Assembly: GCA_903813345.2 (NCBI GenBank)
Contig: CAIIXF020000012.1
Coordinates: 34,052,572-34,116,571 of the forward strand
From: Owenia fusiformis
Taxonomy: Eukaryota; Annelida; Polychaeta; Sabellida; Oweniidae
Length of the DNA: 64,000 bases
Direction: 5' to 3'
Notes under the pieces: model-generated
The model's input: only the letters and a program-made list of their open reading frames with translations
Told to the model about the DNA's origin: nothing
The model's database searches: none
Position numbers and translations under genes: made by a program
Shown here: positions 48,408-61,600 of the stretch, piece after piece
How positions within the stretch are numbered: the first letter of the stretch is position 1
Layout of the letters: each line of letters begins with the position of its first letter

Positions 48408-50371
48408 TTCTTTATTCTTTATTAGACTCCAGATTGAAAATCTGGAGTCTATTGTTTTTGCCTGTTTTCTTATTATTATTATTCTTTTTTCTTCCTCCTT
48501 ACCAAATTTCTCGTCAACTATAACAGCTTACTTAATCCAACTTACATGGTTAACTTAAGACTGTATCCGGCTTTCTGGGAAATTAGGTCAAATTTTTATC
48601 TAGGTCAAAGGTCAAGAACTAGGTCAAATCCAGTACTTTGTCACTTTTTCCCATTATCTCGGTCGTCCTTCAATATTTTTGATCCTGGTTTTTTTCATTG
48701 TGTTCCTCATAAAAAAGTAGAAAACCTAGGGTCGATTTAGTTTTTTGGTATCTCAAACCGATTTCGAGATATCAGTGTCCGAAAACAAGGTCCAAAAAAT
48801 ATTTCTCCGAATCCAATGTCCAGGATATCAGTCTTATAGAAAATTTTCTCAGGATTCCGAATCTGAAAACAAAATTTCGATCTGACTTCCGGTTCAGAAG
48901 TTATGGCGTTTTGAAAATTCAAAAATCGCTAAATTTGGTGCCCCATGTTAATTCAATGGGAAAAAATATTTTTTTGAAGTGTAAAATACGAGATATAGAC
49001 TTAGCACAGCTAAACATAATGGAAGCCCATAAAAGAAAGGGACCACAAGACCTTGTTTTCATAAAAATTTGGACACCAAAATGCCTAGGTCAAAATCTAG
49101 GTCAAATTCAAAGTTTTTTTTTATTTTTGCGATTCTGACACTACATATTAATTATATTCTTCGAAATTTTGTATACATGTAGCCAAGAGTGTGCTTATAG
49201 TGTTAGCCTTTTGCCGTCAGAAAGTATTTTGACCCACTTTTGAGATATGGTGTCCGAAAAGTAGGTCAAACTAAAAAGTTCTCCAAATTTAACGTATGAG
49301 TTATGAATTAAGGGTAGAATTTTCTCAGGAATCCAAATCTGCAAACCAAATTTCAATCCGACTGCCGGTTCGGAAGTTATGTCGTTTTGAAAGCTCAAAA
49401 ATCGCTAAATTTGGTGCCCCATGTTATGGCAATGGGAAAAAAGATTTCTTTGAAGTGTAAAATACGAGATAAAGACTGAGTACAGCTTCACATAATGAAA
49501 GCCTATAAAAGAAAGGGACCTCAAAAGCTAGCTAGCTTCACAATTTGGTCACCAAAATGCCTGGGTCAAAATCTAGGTCAAATTTATAGTTTTAACTTAT
49601 TTTTGCGATTCTGACACTACACTTCAATTATTTGCTTCAAAATTTTGTATACAGGTAGCAAAGAGTGTGCTAATAGTGTTAGCCTTTTGCCGTCAGAAAG
49701 TATTTTGACCCACTTTTGAGATATAGTGTCCGAAAAGTAGGTCAACATGAAAGTTTCTCCAAATTTAACGTATGAGTTATGAATTAAGGGTAGAATTTTC
49801 TCAGGAATCCGAATCTGCAAATCAAATTTCAATCCGACACCTGGTTTGGAAGTAATGGCGTTTTGAAAAATTAAAAAATTGGTATTTTGATATCCCATGT
49901 TATGTCAATTATCTTTGTCACTATTCGGCATTATTCCTTTATCTTTTTTTCAGCATGTAGCTTAAAGACAGTCCTTTCATTATTGTAACTGTCTTTTTTG
50001 ATTACTCTTACCGATTTTGAGGAATGGCGTCCGGAAAGTAGGTCAACATAAAAAGTTCTCAAAATTTAATGTATGAGTAATGACACAAACGTAGAATTTT
50101 CTCAGAAATTCGAATCTGCAAACCAAATTTCGACCCAAATTCTGGTTAGATAGTTATAGCTGTTTGAAGTCTCGAAAAGTCGATATTATGATATCCCCAT
50201 GTTAAGCCAATGTAGACGAAGATAAGCTACTTAAGAGTTGTCTAAATGTCTGTATTCTGGATGACTCAGCTTATTCTGAATGGCTCAGCTTACAGTATTT
50301 TGGATGACTCAGCTTAAAAAAAGTTTTAAATCTGGAGTCTTAAATTGAACTTGTTCAATTTACATGTCTAG
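48408..50371 (+). mobile_element. Helitron-like element 2
   Basis: Starts just after element 1 with TTCTTTATTAGACTCCAGAT, a hairpin AGACTCCAGATT...AATCTGGAGTCT (48424-48451). It ends with hairpin AAATTGAAC-TT-GTTCAATTT (50342-50361), then ACATGTCTAG|TT. Internally it has two diverged units of about 480 bp (49080-49440 and 49560-49910). Confidence 0.6.
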
Positions 50372-52634
50372 TTATTATTTATTCTTCCTCCCTCTTTTTC
50401 TCCTACTTCCGACTAACTTTCAACTAGCTACTACATAGTCATACTAGGGACCTGGGCTGAACTTGGCGGGAAAGGAATTTTTATCTAGGTCAAGGTCAAA
50501 GGTCAAAATCTAGGTCAAATCTAAGTTTTTTTCAAGTTTCTCAAATCCTGACACTACACTTCAATATTTTTGGCTGAATTTTTGCACACAGATAGATATT
50601 AGTATTCTATTAGTCTCAGCCTTTTGCCGTCTAGAGAAATTTTGCCTAGATTTTGAGATATTAAAGGTCAAAAAAAGGTCAAAAAAGGTCTTTTTTCAAC
50701 TTGCTTCAAATTGACCAAATTTTTTTTTAAAACTCATCTACAAGTTCTCAGGATTCCAAATCTGACCTTACTTTTGACCTTTGACCTTTGGTTGACCTTC
50801 AGTGACCTCCGAAAGGTCAAAAAAGTTGATTTTTCAAATCGATTTTCTGGATTCAAATTTAGGTATATTTATTCACAAAAGACCTTCTGAGGTCTAAAAA
50901 AGTAAAATTTGCAAGGTCAAAGGTAAAGGTCATCAAACGAAATCACAAACTGTGTTTTCTAAGTTTCTCAAAATTGGAGACTACAAATCAATTTCTTTTA
51001 CTGAAAGTCAGAATATGTATTCCTCTAAAAGTTCTACACATATTAGCAATTGACAATTTATTAAAATTTTGCTCCAGTTTTGAGATATTAGAACTCAAAA
51101 ACTGAAAAAAGGTCAAATTTCGAAATTTTTCAAGGTCAAATTTCAACTTGCTCTAAATTGACCAAACTTTTTTTTAAAATGCATCTACAAGATCTCAGGA
51201 ACTCAAATCTGACCTTAGTTTTGACCTATGACCTTTACTTGACCTTCAGTGACCTTCGAAAGGTCAAAAAAGTTGATTTTTCAAATCGATTTTCTGGATT
51301 CAAATTAAAGTTTATTCAACCAGAAAAGATATATTGAGGTCTAAAAAAGTAAAATTTTTAAGGTCAAAGGTCAAGGTCATCAAACAAGATCACAAACTGT
51401 GTTTTCTAAGTTTCTCAGATTTCCTCCTCATACTTCATTATTTCTTGCGATGAATTAAAATGTAACTAGATATAAGCATTCTCTCCAAATTGCTCACTAT
51501 ATGTACGCGTTAATTTTTTACTGTTTTTGAGATATTTGACGTCAAAAATCAGCAAAAATCGGTCATTTTTCAACTTGCTTCAAATGAACCAGATTTTTTT
51601 TTAAAAATCATCTACAAGATCTCAGGAACTCAAATATGTCCTTACTTTTGACCTCTGACCTTTGGTTGACCTTCGGTGACCTTCGAAAGGTAAAAAAAGT
51701 TGTTTTTTCAAATTGATTTTCTGGATTCAAATTTAGGTATATTTGATCACAAAGGACCCACTGAGGTCTAAAAAAGTAAAATTTGCAAGGTCAAAGGTCA
51801 AGGTCATCAAACTAAATCACAAACTGTGTTTTCTAAGTTTCTCAAAATTGGAGACTACAAATCAATATTTTTTCATGAAAGTCAGGATATATATTCCTCT
51901 ATAGGTTCTACACATATTAGCAATTGACTATTTATTAAAATTGTGTACCAGTTTTGAGATATTGGAACTCAAAAACTGAAAAAGGTCAAATTTCGAAACT
52001 TTTCAAGACTAAATTTCAACTTGCTTCAAATTGACCAATTTTTTTTTGAAACTCATCTACAAGTTCTCAGGATTCCAAATCTAACCTTACTTTTGACCTT
52101 TTACCTTTGGTTGACCTTCAGTGACCTCCGACAGGTCAAAAAAGTTGATTTTTCAAATCGATTTTCTGGATTCAAATTTAGGTATATTTATTCACAAAAG
52201 ACCTTCTGAGGTCTAAAAAAGTAAAATTTGCAAGGTCAGAGGTCAAGGTCATCAAACGAAATCACAAACTGTGTTTTCTAAGTTTCTCAAAATTGGAGAC
52301 TACAAATCAATATTTTAAATGAAAGTCAGAATATATATTCCTCTACTAAAGGTTCTACACATATTAGCAATTGATTATCTATTAAAATTTGGCTCCAGTT
52401 TTGAGATATTATAGCTCAAAAACTGAAAAAAGGTCAAATTTCGGAATTTTTCAAGGTCAAATTTCAACTTGCATTAATTCGACCAAACCTTTTTTAAAAA
52501 TCATCTACAAGTTGTCTGGAGTTCATATATGACCTTGTATTAGAGATTTGACCTTTGGCTGGCCTTTGAATGTTTAGAAACGAATATAGGGCCTCCGTAA
52601 GATTGCTTGCAATCTTAGATCGTTAGATCTCTAG
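50372..52634 (+). mobile_element. Helitron-like element 3
   Basis: Ends with AAGATTGC-TT-GCAATCTT (about 52599-52616), then a 14-bp spacer and CTAG|TT. It is related to element 1 (shared CTACTTCC.ACTA.CTTTCAAC start and GGGCCTCCGT.AGATTGC end). It has two or three internal units of about 680 bp. Confidence 0.6.
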
Positions 52635-52962
52635 TTATTTTTTGAATTGACTTTACTGTTAAACCATTCAATGACACTGGTTTTCCGTCAAGTGTTAAAT
52701 GCACAGGATCCGTCTGTAGGCTCGGTTCAAAGACAGAAGTTAAGTCTCGCTTCAATAAGCGTTTTCACTCCTTCGGTACAGCTAACATTATAGCATAATA
52801 ATCAATAAAATTGAGAAACGAGAAATATCTTGAAAATGTGGCACGTTGTTGTATTACACAGAATTCTGCTGGTGCCCTGTAATAATAAATGGAAGTTTTT
52901 TTGCAAGAGGGAGTCACATACGATATACATATAACAGCATAATTGTTTTTGTTAATTTTCAG

Positions 52963-53060
52963 CAGTCATCTCTTGAAGAAAATATGAAACTGTGTGATAA
53001 ATTGGAAATCAACGTATCAAGTGTTTCTAAGTTTGGTCAAGTCAGAAACCGTCAACAAGA
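52963..53060 (+). CDS. possible isolated coding exon
   Basis: 98 nt between a strong acceptor (GTTAATTTTCAG) and donor (AAGA|GTAAGAAT). The open frame reads QSSLEENMKLCDKLEINVSS then VSKFGQVRNRQQ, with a coiled-coil look. No partner exon was found on the plus strand nearby. Could be chance. Confidence 0.25.
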
Positions 53061-53269
53061 GTAAGAATACTTGGGTAGCCCAAAACACTTGACTGTCCAT
53101 TAGGAATGAGACAGGTCGAAATTGCATGGTCAAGTCAAGTTACCCAATTACAGAAAATCGATCAATTGCATTGTCAGCACATTTCTTCTCACAATAAATT
53201 ATAAATATAAAATCAATTGTTGTTTCGTGTAATTAACCATCTTTAATTATATTATACTATGTTAAACCA

Positions 53270-53350
53270 ATAAATTCCCCCCATAGGCTATGTTACACCA
53301 AGAAATGCTCATCATAGGCTACGTTACACCAATAAATGCCTATCATGGTT
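53270..53350. repeat. about 30-bp tandem repeat, 3 copies
   Basis: Units with ATAGGCTATGTTACACCAA and AAATGC. Non-coding. Confidence 0.6.
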
Positions 53351-54004
53351 TTTCTATAGCCTCAAATATGAATCTTCATTTACAGAGCAGCTTTAATTTT
53401 CCTTTCCCGACGTGAACATAAAAATGTTGACGGATAAGTAAGAGCAGTTTCTAAGTAAAAACTGAAAATGACGTATACCCCGGGACCTATTATCACTAAA
53501 ATACAATTTTTAATAAGTATTATCACATGTCAACTACTTGTCAAAATTTGGTGTAAAAATACTGAATAGAACTGGAGATATTGTCATTTCATTGACGTAT
53601 GTAAATAAAAATTGTGGTGCCAAAAGGAGCCTATCATCCTGAAAGGTATTACATAATAGGACTCCCTATGAAGCCTATCGTTTTGAAAGGGTTAAACAAA
53701 ATAATACGTATGTTATTGTTAGCTAAACCTTTTTTGACATAAATAATTAAATGATAAACATTTTCACCAAAATATTACAAAACCCTTTATCAAGAATGAA
53801 AGGAATATAATTTATGATATTTCTATTTTTCTGTTATTCTGTTCTATGTAACTAAAGCAATTGCGATGACTTTGCATTGAGTTTTATTAGCACATAAACT
53901 GCAAATATATTAAATAATCATGTTATGTAATGTAATGACACATTTAAACGATCACATGGATCTATAAACAGGCAATTATTTACACCATTGCGTACATATC
54001 AACA

Positions 54005-54150
54005 GATTTTGTTCTTAACAAGTTGGACGTACATGACACATGAACAGATTTTGTTCTTAACAACTTGGACGTACATGACACATGAACAGATTTTTTTCTT
54101 AACAAGTTGGACGTACATGACACATGAACAGATTTTTTCTTAACAAGTTG
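54005..54150. repeat. 42-bp tandem repeat, about 3.5 copies
   Basis: Unit ACAGATTTTGTTCTTAACAA + GTTGGACGTACATGACACAT. B1 has one copy near 27702. Confidence 0.85.
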
Positions 54151-54668
54151 GTTGAAAAAATAAAAATTATTTGGTAATCAAATACAGAATGTTATTATAT
54201 TATTAAGTAGTTCAGAGGAAAGTGCATTTTAAAATGTTAGTTCTCATTGTCACTTTATATGGAAAAGATGTATCTATAACATGATAAATATTTCTTTATA
54301 TAGATGCGATAACATTTTATTTACAGTATACATAAAAGTTAAACAAGAAAAACGGCAACATTGAGTTGCATATTCGACCTACCTAACAAAAGATTTATTA
54401 CACTTTTAATATAGGGTAATTTCTTAGTTAGACGACAAGTTTAGTTTGTGGAAATCCAGGATGGTACACTTTTTGAAAATCGCAGGTGAGTGTTTTTGTA
54501 TTTTTTTAGTTATACTTGCAAAAACGTAATGCTCGTTGCATTTGTTTTGTATCGAACACAATCATAAATAAATATGACTTCTGATAATTATATCTTTACA
54601 TTTGTGGAATTATAGAATAATGTTTTTATTCTAATGTTCAAGCGAGAGGGAGTTCTGCACATTAGTTA

Positions 54669-54873
54669 CTGTATAAGTGGTAATTTTGCCTAATCATTTA
54701 ATTTGCCTATTTCTTAATTTTTGCCAGGTTCGGAAAATTAAATGTCGGAAATACTGTCTTTATAATGTTATCCAGTGGGAGGTTTCTTGTCATTAGGAAA
54801 ACTAAAATTAGGAAAATGATGAAATGTGACCATTCGGAAAATTAAACACTCGGATTAAATACCACTTATACAG
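54669..54873. mobile_element. 205-bp TA MITE
   Basis: TA at 54667-54668 and 54874-54875 flank CTGTATAAGTGGTA ... TACCACTTATACAG. B1 near 28338 (ATTAGTTATAGCGT) is the empty site, so ends are exact. Confidence 0.9.
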
Positions 54874-55431
54874 TATAGCGTATCTACACACCTGTCTAAG
54901 TCATGTGTAAATCGATATGAATTTCAATAAGGAACTAATTGTTTATCCAAATCCCAGCACTTGTCAAATAAAGAGGCGGGATAAAGAGCAAATTTTTCCA
55001 TTTCTAAAATCACTTTATCCCAGTGGAGCAGTGGTTGCGGGATAAACGCACTTTCCAAAACACTTTATCCCAATCACGCTAGGATAAAATGATTTGGAAA
55101 GTGTGTTTATCCAAGCGTTACATCAGTATTTTTGCGCCGGGATAAAAAATGTCAAAGCTAAAGCATTTACTCTCATGTGTTGGCTACATTTGTAAAATCA
55201 AAGGAGATGGTATCAGGTAATCACAACTTCTCTATCATGCAATGACATTTTAGCATTTGACCCTTACAAAAATTGCCAAGTGTTTTTGATCCGTTATTGA
55301 TCCTCCCTTGCAAATAAATTGCTCACGGCTTATGATCTATACTTAAGGGGCAAAATAGATGTCCTCAATACACTGTCTTTTAATAGGTCTTTCCGATTTA
55401 GAACTTAAAACTGTTTGTTAGTAGTATGTAT

Positions 55432-55607
55432 CTAGGTGCAGGCTGGTAAAAGTGTTGAACCTCTGCATGGAACAGTTTTTGTTTCCATGGCTTTGCCATA
55501 TTTACATCGATTTATCTTTCTCACTCCAACCTTTACTCCAATGGCATTTGCACATGTTGTGCTGCATGACCCATATGTCCAGCGTGTCCATGTAGACCAT
55601 ACACAGT
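55432..55607 (-). CDS. TSP1 terminal exon, B2 (55432-55607)
   Basis: Same length and phase as the B1 exon, ending STLLPACT and TAG at 55434-55432. Substitutions between copies are few. Confidence 0.85.
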
Positions 55608-58600
55608 CTAAAAGAGACAATCCATTTTGCATTAGGCCAAGTTAATTGTGTTCAAGATGCCAAGTTAGAAAACACCGTCTTTCAAGATTTGTAATACAAT
55701 TTTGATAACTTCAGATGGAGCTCTTTATGTCAAAGGTTTTATTTGTGTGTCTTTCTTACCTTTATGTCAAAGGCTTTATTTGTGTGTCTTTCTTACCTTC
55801 GTGTCCTCCACCATTCGACTCCACAAGAGTCACTTTGACGTCATCAATAGCAAAGTCTGATGAGTACGAAACCCCGTTAAGGATTACTTGAAAGCGCACT
55901 GAGCTAGTTCCTCTAGGTAATAATTCAATGACTTCCATCCACTCGTCCCTACTTTCATCGGTTCGGCCTGGACAATCAAGAAACGTGGAATATAGATCTC
56001 ATACAAATTTTATGACAAACATTTGATGGTTTTAACCCTAATGTCTACTGGGTTCAATCCGTCCCCCCCCCTCTCGATTTTTTCAAGAGTACTTCTTGCA
56101 ATTTTTGCGCCTCTTTCTTTTGGCACAAAAAAATTATTGTGAAAGAAAACTGACTATTTATCACAAAATTTCAAAAATGTACAGCCCCTAGGTCACATTG
56201 ACCTCGATTTGACCTATGTTGACCTAGTTTTTAAAAACAAAACTTTTCGAAGAGGTTATTGACAATACAAACAATAATGAAACCAGACAAATAATAAAAA
56301 ATATCGCAGAGGGGGGGGGGGGGGGGCGACTTAGTGTATAAAAAGTTGCAGACATAAGGGTAAATGCACTCAAATTAACATCAAGAATAGCATCTTTAGA
56401 TTATTGCTTATGTTACTCACTGTCGAACACCACTCACTAACTTTTCAAATAACACCACTCACTAACTTTTCAAATAACACCACTCACTAACTTATCAAAT
56501 AACACCACTCACTAACTTTTCAAATAACACCACTCACTAACTTATCAAATAACACCACTCACTAACTTTTCAAATAACACCACTCACTAACTTATCAAAT
56601 AACACCACTCACTAACTTTTCAAATAATACCCTAACAAAAAGTCATTAATTCTCGGGTCGGAAGGTATCGGATCGGGTCACAAACAACTACTTACCAATT
56701 TCGGGTCATGTCAAAACACTAGGGAATATCATAAGTTATCGTAAAATTTATTATGTTTCCCGCAAACTTTTGGCTTGTCTATTTCTTGATTACGTATAAA
56801 TTACGAAAGGGAAATAGTTTACGGTTCTTCCCGAATGATTAAATGCTTAGTATCCATCATTTCCCTTTATTAAATTATAATATGCAGGCTTAAACAGCAA
56901 GTCAAAAAAAAATTTCTTCTGACTTGACACGGAATGACAGACCCGACCAAAAAAATATCCGATATGTGACACTCCTATAAAACATTTTCAAAATGGTTAC
57001 TCACTAGTCTAATTGTCATCAGACAATGTAATATGCTTCTAAGTAGGCACATATAAAATTTCAACAAAATCGCACACGCATACATGTAAATGGTGGCCAT
57101 TTTTTCAAAATGGCCGACCACTCCCCAAAGTGGTTTCGCGGTTATCTTAAAAAATGTAAAAAAGTGTCATTAGACAGTGTACCATGCTTATAGTATTCAC
57201 ATACCGGATATGAACAAAATCGCTCCACTACTTTTCGAGTTACAGCAAAAATCGTAAAATAGCCATTTCTCAAGATGGCTGCCATGTGCTTCTTACATTA
57301 TTAATGTCCTATATAATTTTTCACGTATAAAACATATTGCTATTACAGTTTAACATATTGCACCTAAAATACTGTAAAATAGGCGCTAAAATGGCCGCCA
57401 TTTTGAAACGAGCGGTCCTTTTGAAAATTGGCTTTCGAACAGAACTTCTACCCCCCATAGGGCATATGTGTACGAAATATGAACAAAATCTGGCCAATGT
57501 TATTCGAGTTAACCCAGACAGACGGACGGGGGCATTCCCTATATGCATCAGACCTTCGTTCGATTGGATAATTATTTCTGTAAACATTACATTTAAATGT
57601 AAGTTATGATGTATGAGTATTTTACTCAAATACTATATGCAAAATGTTTGTAAATTATGTATTTTAAATCTGTAAAAGAATGTGAGCAATCATTTGAGCA
57701 ATAACACTGTTACTTCTTTCTCCACGTCATGGATGTCCCTCAATATGTGACATTCTATACATTATACGGTCAAGTACATGGTCAAGGATGTTAATGGGTT
57801 GTTCATGAGTTTATCAGTTTCGTTGGTTTATATGTAGTTTTCCTCAGTGGCTTCTTATTCGGTATTCAATAATGTGGTTAAAACACACACCAATGTGATT
57901 ATTATATTGCCTTATGTTTTATAAGAACCGTACAATTATCTACAATTATTGAAAATTATTTACCATCAAAAATAAAGATTTGGGCGTTGGACGGTTGTGC
58001 AGTAACCTTGAGTATCCCTAGTTGTTGTCCAAAGGCATGATAATAGAAGATCAGTGTCTTTTCACCGCCGATGGAAAACCTTGGAGTATCTATCGTTGCA
58101 TTGCCTTGACCCTCTAGCAGGGCTAGGGTGTTATTAGTTGATGCCTCGACAAACATGAATGTATCTGCGTATGTGTTAGAACATATTTAATCATTAGATT
58201 GTAATCTACATGTATAGACCATGGTATGAAATTCCCAGGACGCCTGATTAAGGAGCTGGTAACGCAATATAGTGCGGCGATATTTGACCTGATATTTACA
58301 TACCAACACATGTCCAGTATTGTTTTCTTATTATATAAGTTTAATATGCTTCGAGCTGTTTGGCTGAATTATGTGTTAATTTGATGCTGTTTTTCTTTAC
58401 AAAAAATTACGTAATCAGCAAAACAACATTTAGAATATTTTTTTCAATACTGGTGATGTAAATGGTAACGATGATCGTTTTTATATAAGAATGAAATATG
58501 CTAAAATTATTGTAATTTTTCGAAAATGGGTCTTAATGCGTTTTGAGATATGGACTGCAACCGTCAGGGGTCAACTATCAATAAAGGGGGCATATTGTTC

Positions 58601-61600
58601 TTCATTGTTTAACTGTGGCTTCGGCTAAAATTATTTTGCCCCCAGCTGGATATTACTCAGTTGTCTATAAAACAACCACCAAGACCTGGTCAAATTTATG
58701 AAAATGGTTTTGATTTTCACCAAAAATCTACTGATAACCAGCAGTTATGTCTAAGAATATATTACCATCAGAAAATCTGATGATATGCAGCAGTAACGTC
58801 GTGAGAGAAATGTAAGGCGTTTGATTGCATATGACTCCAGGCGATGATAGGTATAAATTCTTTGAAAAAATTTTGAAATAATAAAACTTATATATTTGAA
58901 ATTATGATTTTTTGAAAATAATTTACACAATCTGCTTGACCAATATTTGAAAAATGTACATTTATACAATTACACCAATTTACTACTAGAAATTACATAG
59001 AAATTAGAATTAGGTTTGACACAATGATTTATTTATTTCCAATTTATTGTAAATATGCTTACTTCAACGTTTTGCGTCTTATAAAATACGTAAAAATTCG
59101 AATGAAAGTATTTACGTTTTAGACCCCTTGTAATGAGAGGAATATTTCGACCCAAATTTTTTTCAGCAAACGGCATTTTAATAGAATCAAGACATATGGA
59201 TCTCCTTAAATATTGGTTCAAATGTTGCTGCACTATATTGTGTTACGGATTCTTCATATTCCGGAGTCATACCATGGACTACTTTATGAAGTTTTAGCTG
59301 TTATATTTTAGTAGACGTAAAAGATTACCCGCCGAGTATACGATTCATAGAAACTTTTTCAGCAAACGGCATTTCAATAGAATCAAGACATACGGATCTC
59401 CTTAAATATTGGATCAAATGTTGCTGCACTATATTGTGTTACAGATTCTTCATATTCCGGAGTCATACCATGGACTATGAAGTTTTAGCTGTTATATTTT
59501 AGTAGACATATACTATTACCCGCCAAGTATACAATTCATAGAAACTTGTGTTTTGGTTATATTGTTCATGTGTTTAAATATATTTCTCGCAGCCTTGAAT
59601 ATGAAACCTCTGGTCAAGGTAAGGATTAAAATGTGGATTGGATCGAGTGGTTTGGACTCATGTAAAAGGTGGTTTGAATTGGGATTCTGCAAAATATGGG
59701 ATTTCCATAGTTTAAAGCTTGAATTAAATATTATGCTGAACAGATCGTGCATATAAGTAAATTCATTCTTATGTTTCTTGTGTGAAAGAGTGTAAAATAC
59801 ATGAATATATTGCATCAATAACTGAGATATTAAGAAAGTTTGTCAAGGCATCACTTTAATACGAAAATATCCATGATTTATTCAAAAGTAAACAATAAAT
59901 ACACCATTTCATACAAGTTTTTCACAAAGTACATACTTTATCTACAAAGGAAATCATAATATTGTAATAATTGAAAAGAATATACCAAAACTAAATGGTA
60001 ACATTATTGAGTCACTCGGGTGTATCAACTTCGTTCTGATGCATTCATCTGATGCTGATTATCTAAAAGTAAACTGAAAATATAATTTCTCAGTATTCCA
60101 GTAATCAATATTTTCAAGTTATTTTAGAGGAATATCAATGGAAAAAAATATATATATATATTTTGAAGATTCCCGATCCAATCCACCTTTTACATGACTC
60201 CAATCCACTCGATGCAATCCATCTTTTAATACTTACCCTGGCCAAATATGAGGTTTCTTGAATGTCCCTCTGTCTGTCCTCTATTTTTTGCCAATTTGAC
60301 GTCAGAATTATTTTAATTTGGATAATTCAGAGAACGTTGGCTTAGGGTCCAAAAACGGGAGTTTAAAAATCACAAAATTATTGATCCGATTTGCGTATGT
60401 GTAATTGATCTTTGACAAAAAACAACAAATTCCATTGCTAAATTGTTAAACAAGATCAGTTACCTTATCAAATAATCCCAGTTATACTCACCACCACTGT
60501 GACCCCCACTTTGAGGCCCTGTCGTAGAAGATGGTGTTGTACCACTATCGCTCCTTTCCCAATCTCTTTGGTCGTCGTGCCGTTGTACGAACCCACAGAG
60601 GTTTATAGCATCAAAGTTGCAATTTACCAATGTTCTTTCTACAGATGATAATTGACATAATGCAAATGAGTACTTAAACACACTGAATCACTGGATTTTA
60701 AAGTAATATAATTTATAAGTCTTCACATCGTACACCTCTCCCCTTAATAGAAATATTTTGTTTTAAGCTAGCTTACAAAAGTCATTTACATTATATACAG
60801 TGTGTCACAAAAAAAGAAAACCAGCAATAGATTGCTTATTTCTCAAATATAAATAATAATAGGAACATTTCACAGCTACCATCCTGATAGGTTATGATGT
60901 CCTTTTTCTTATGATACCAAAGGCGTTTATTTTTTCACGGACGACTGAGTTCTAAGAGATTTAAGTGACCATGTCAGAAATTGGTTTGTGCCAAATTTTC
61001 TGTCATGAATGGCTGAACAATGAGGGATTAAAATGGCTATGCAAGACCATGTCCTATTCGAAATACACATTTCTGAACAAGCATTCAACATAGCAAGTTC
61101 ATACAGCTGACCCAAGATCAAAGAGTATAGTAAGTGGGAGCCTTCAGCAGGTTGCTGATCAGTTTAGAGTACGCTTCCCAGATAGAAATGTACCTGCTAA
61201 GTCGACAATCTGGAAGAATATCAAGAAGTATCAGAGAGAAGGAACGAGTCTCAATCTCAACAAGGGACGTTCTGGAAGAAGAAGAACAGCTCGGTCTGAT
61301 GAACACATCAGGATTGTCCAAGACCAGCTCGAAAGGAACCCCCACATCTCTACCAGAAGAAATGGTGTAGGAATTCCACACACTTCGTTTAACAGAACAG
61401 ACATTAGATGGTACCCATATTAACCTCAAAGGCATCACCAACTTCTTGATGCAGATCTACCAAGACGACTTCAGTTTTGCCGTTGGCTGATCGTTCAAAA
61501 TTGCTTGTTTTTGGATAACTTGGTCATCGGGGATGAAGCCTCCTTTTTTATGAATGGGAGAGTCAACACCCAAAATGTCAGAGAGTATGCACCACTGCAT

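Larger units (their letters stand above)
53695..60666. repeat. segment B2: diverged duplicate of 25760-33612
   Basis: Same order of exons and repeats as B1. Insertions private to B2: 54669-54873, 58217-59279 and 59612-60242, plus tandem expansions at 54005-54150, 55732-55800, 56428-56628 and 59160-59550. Confidence 0.9.
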
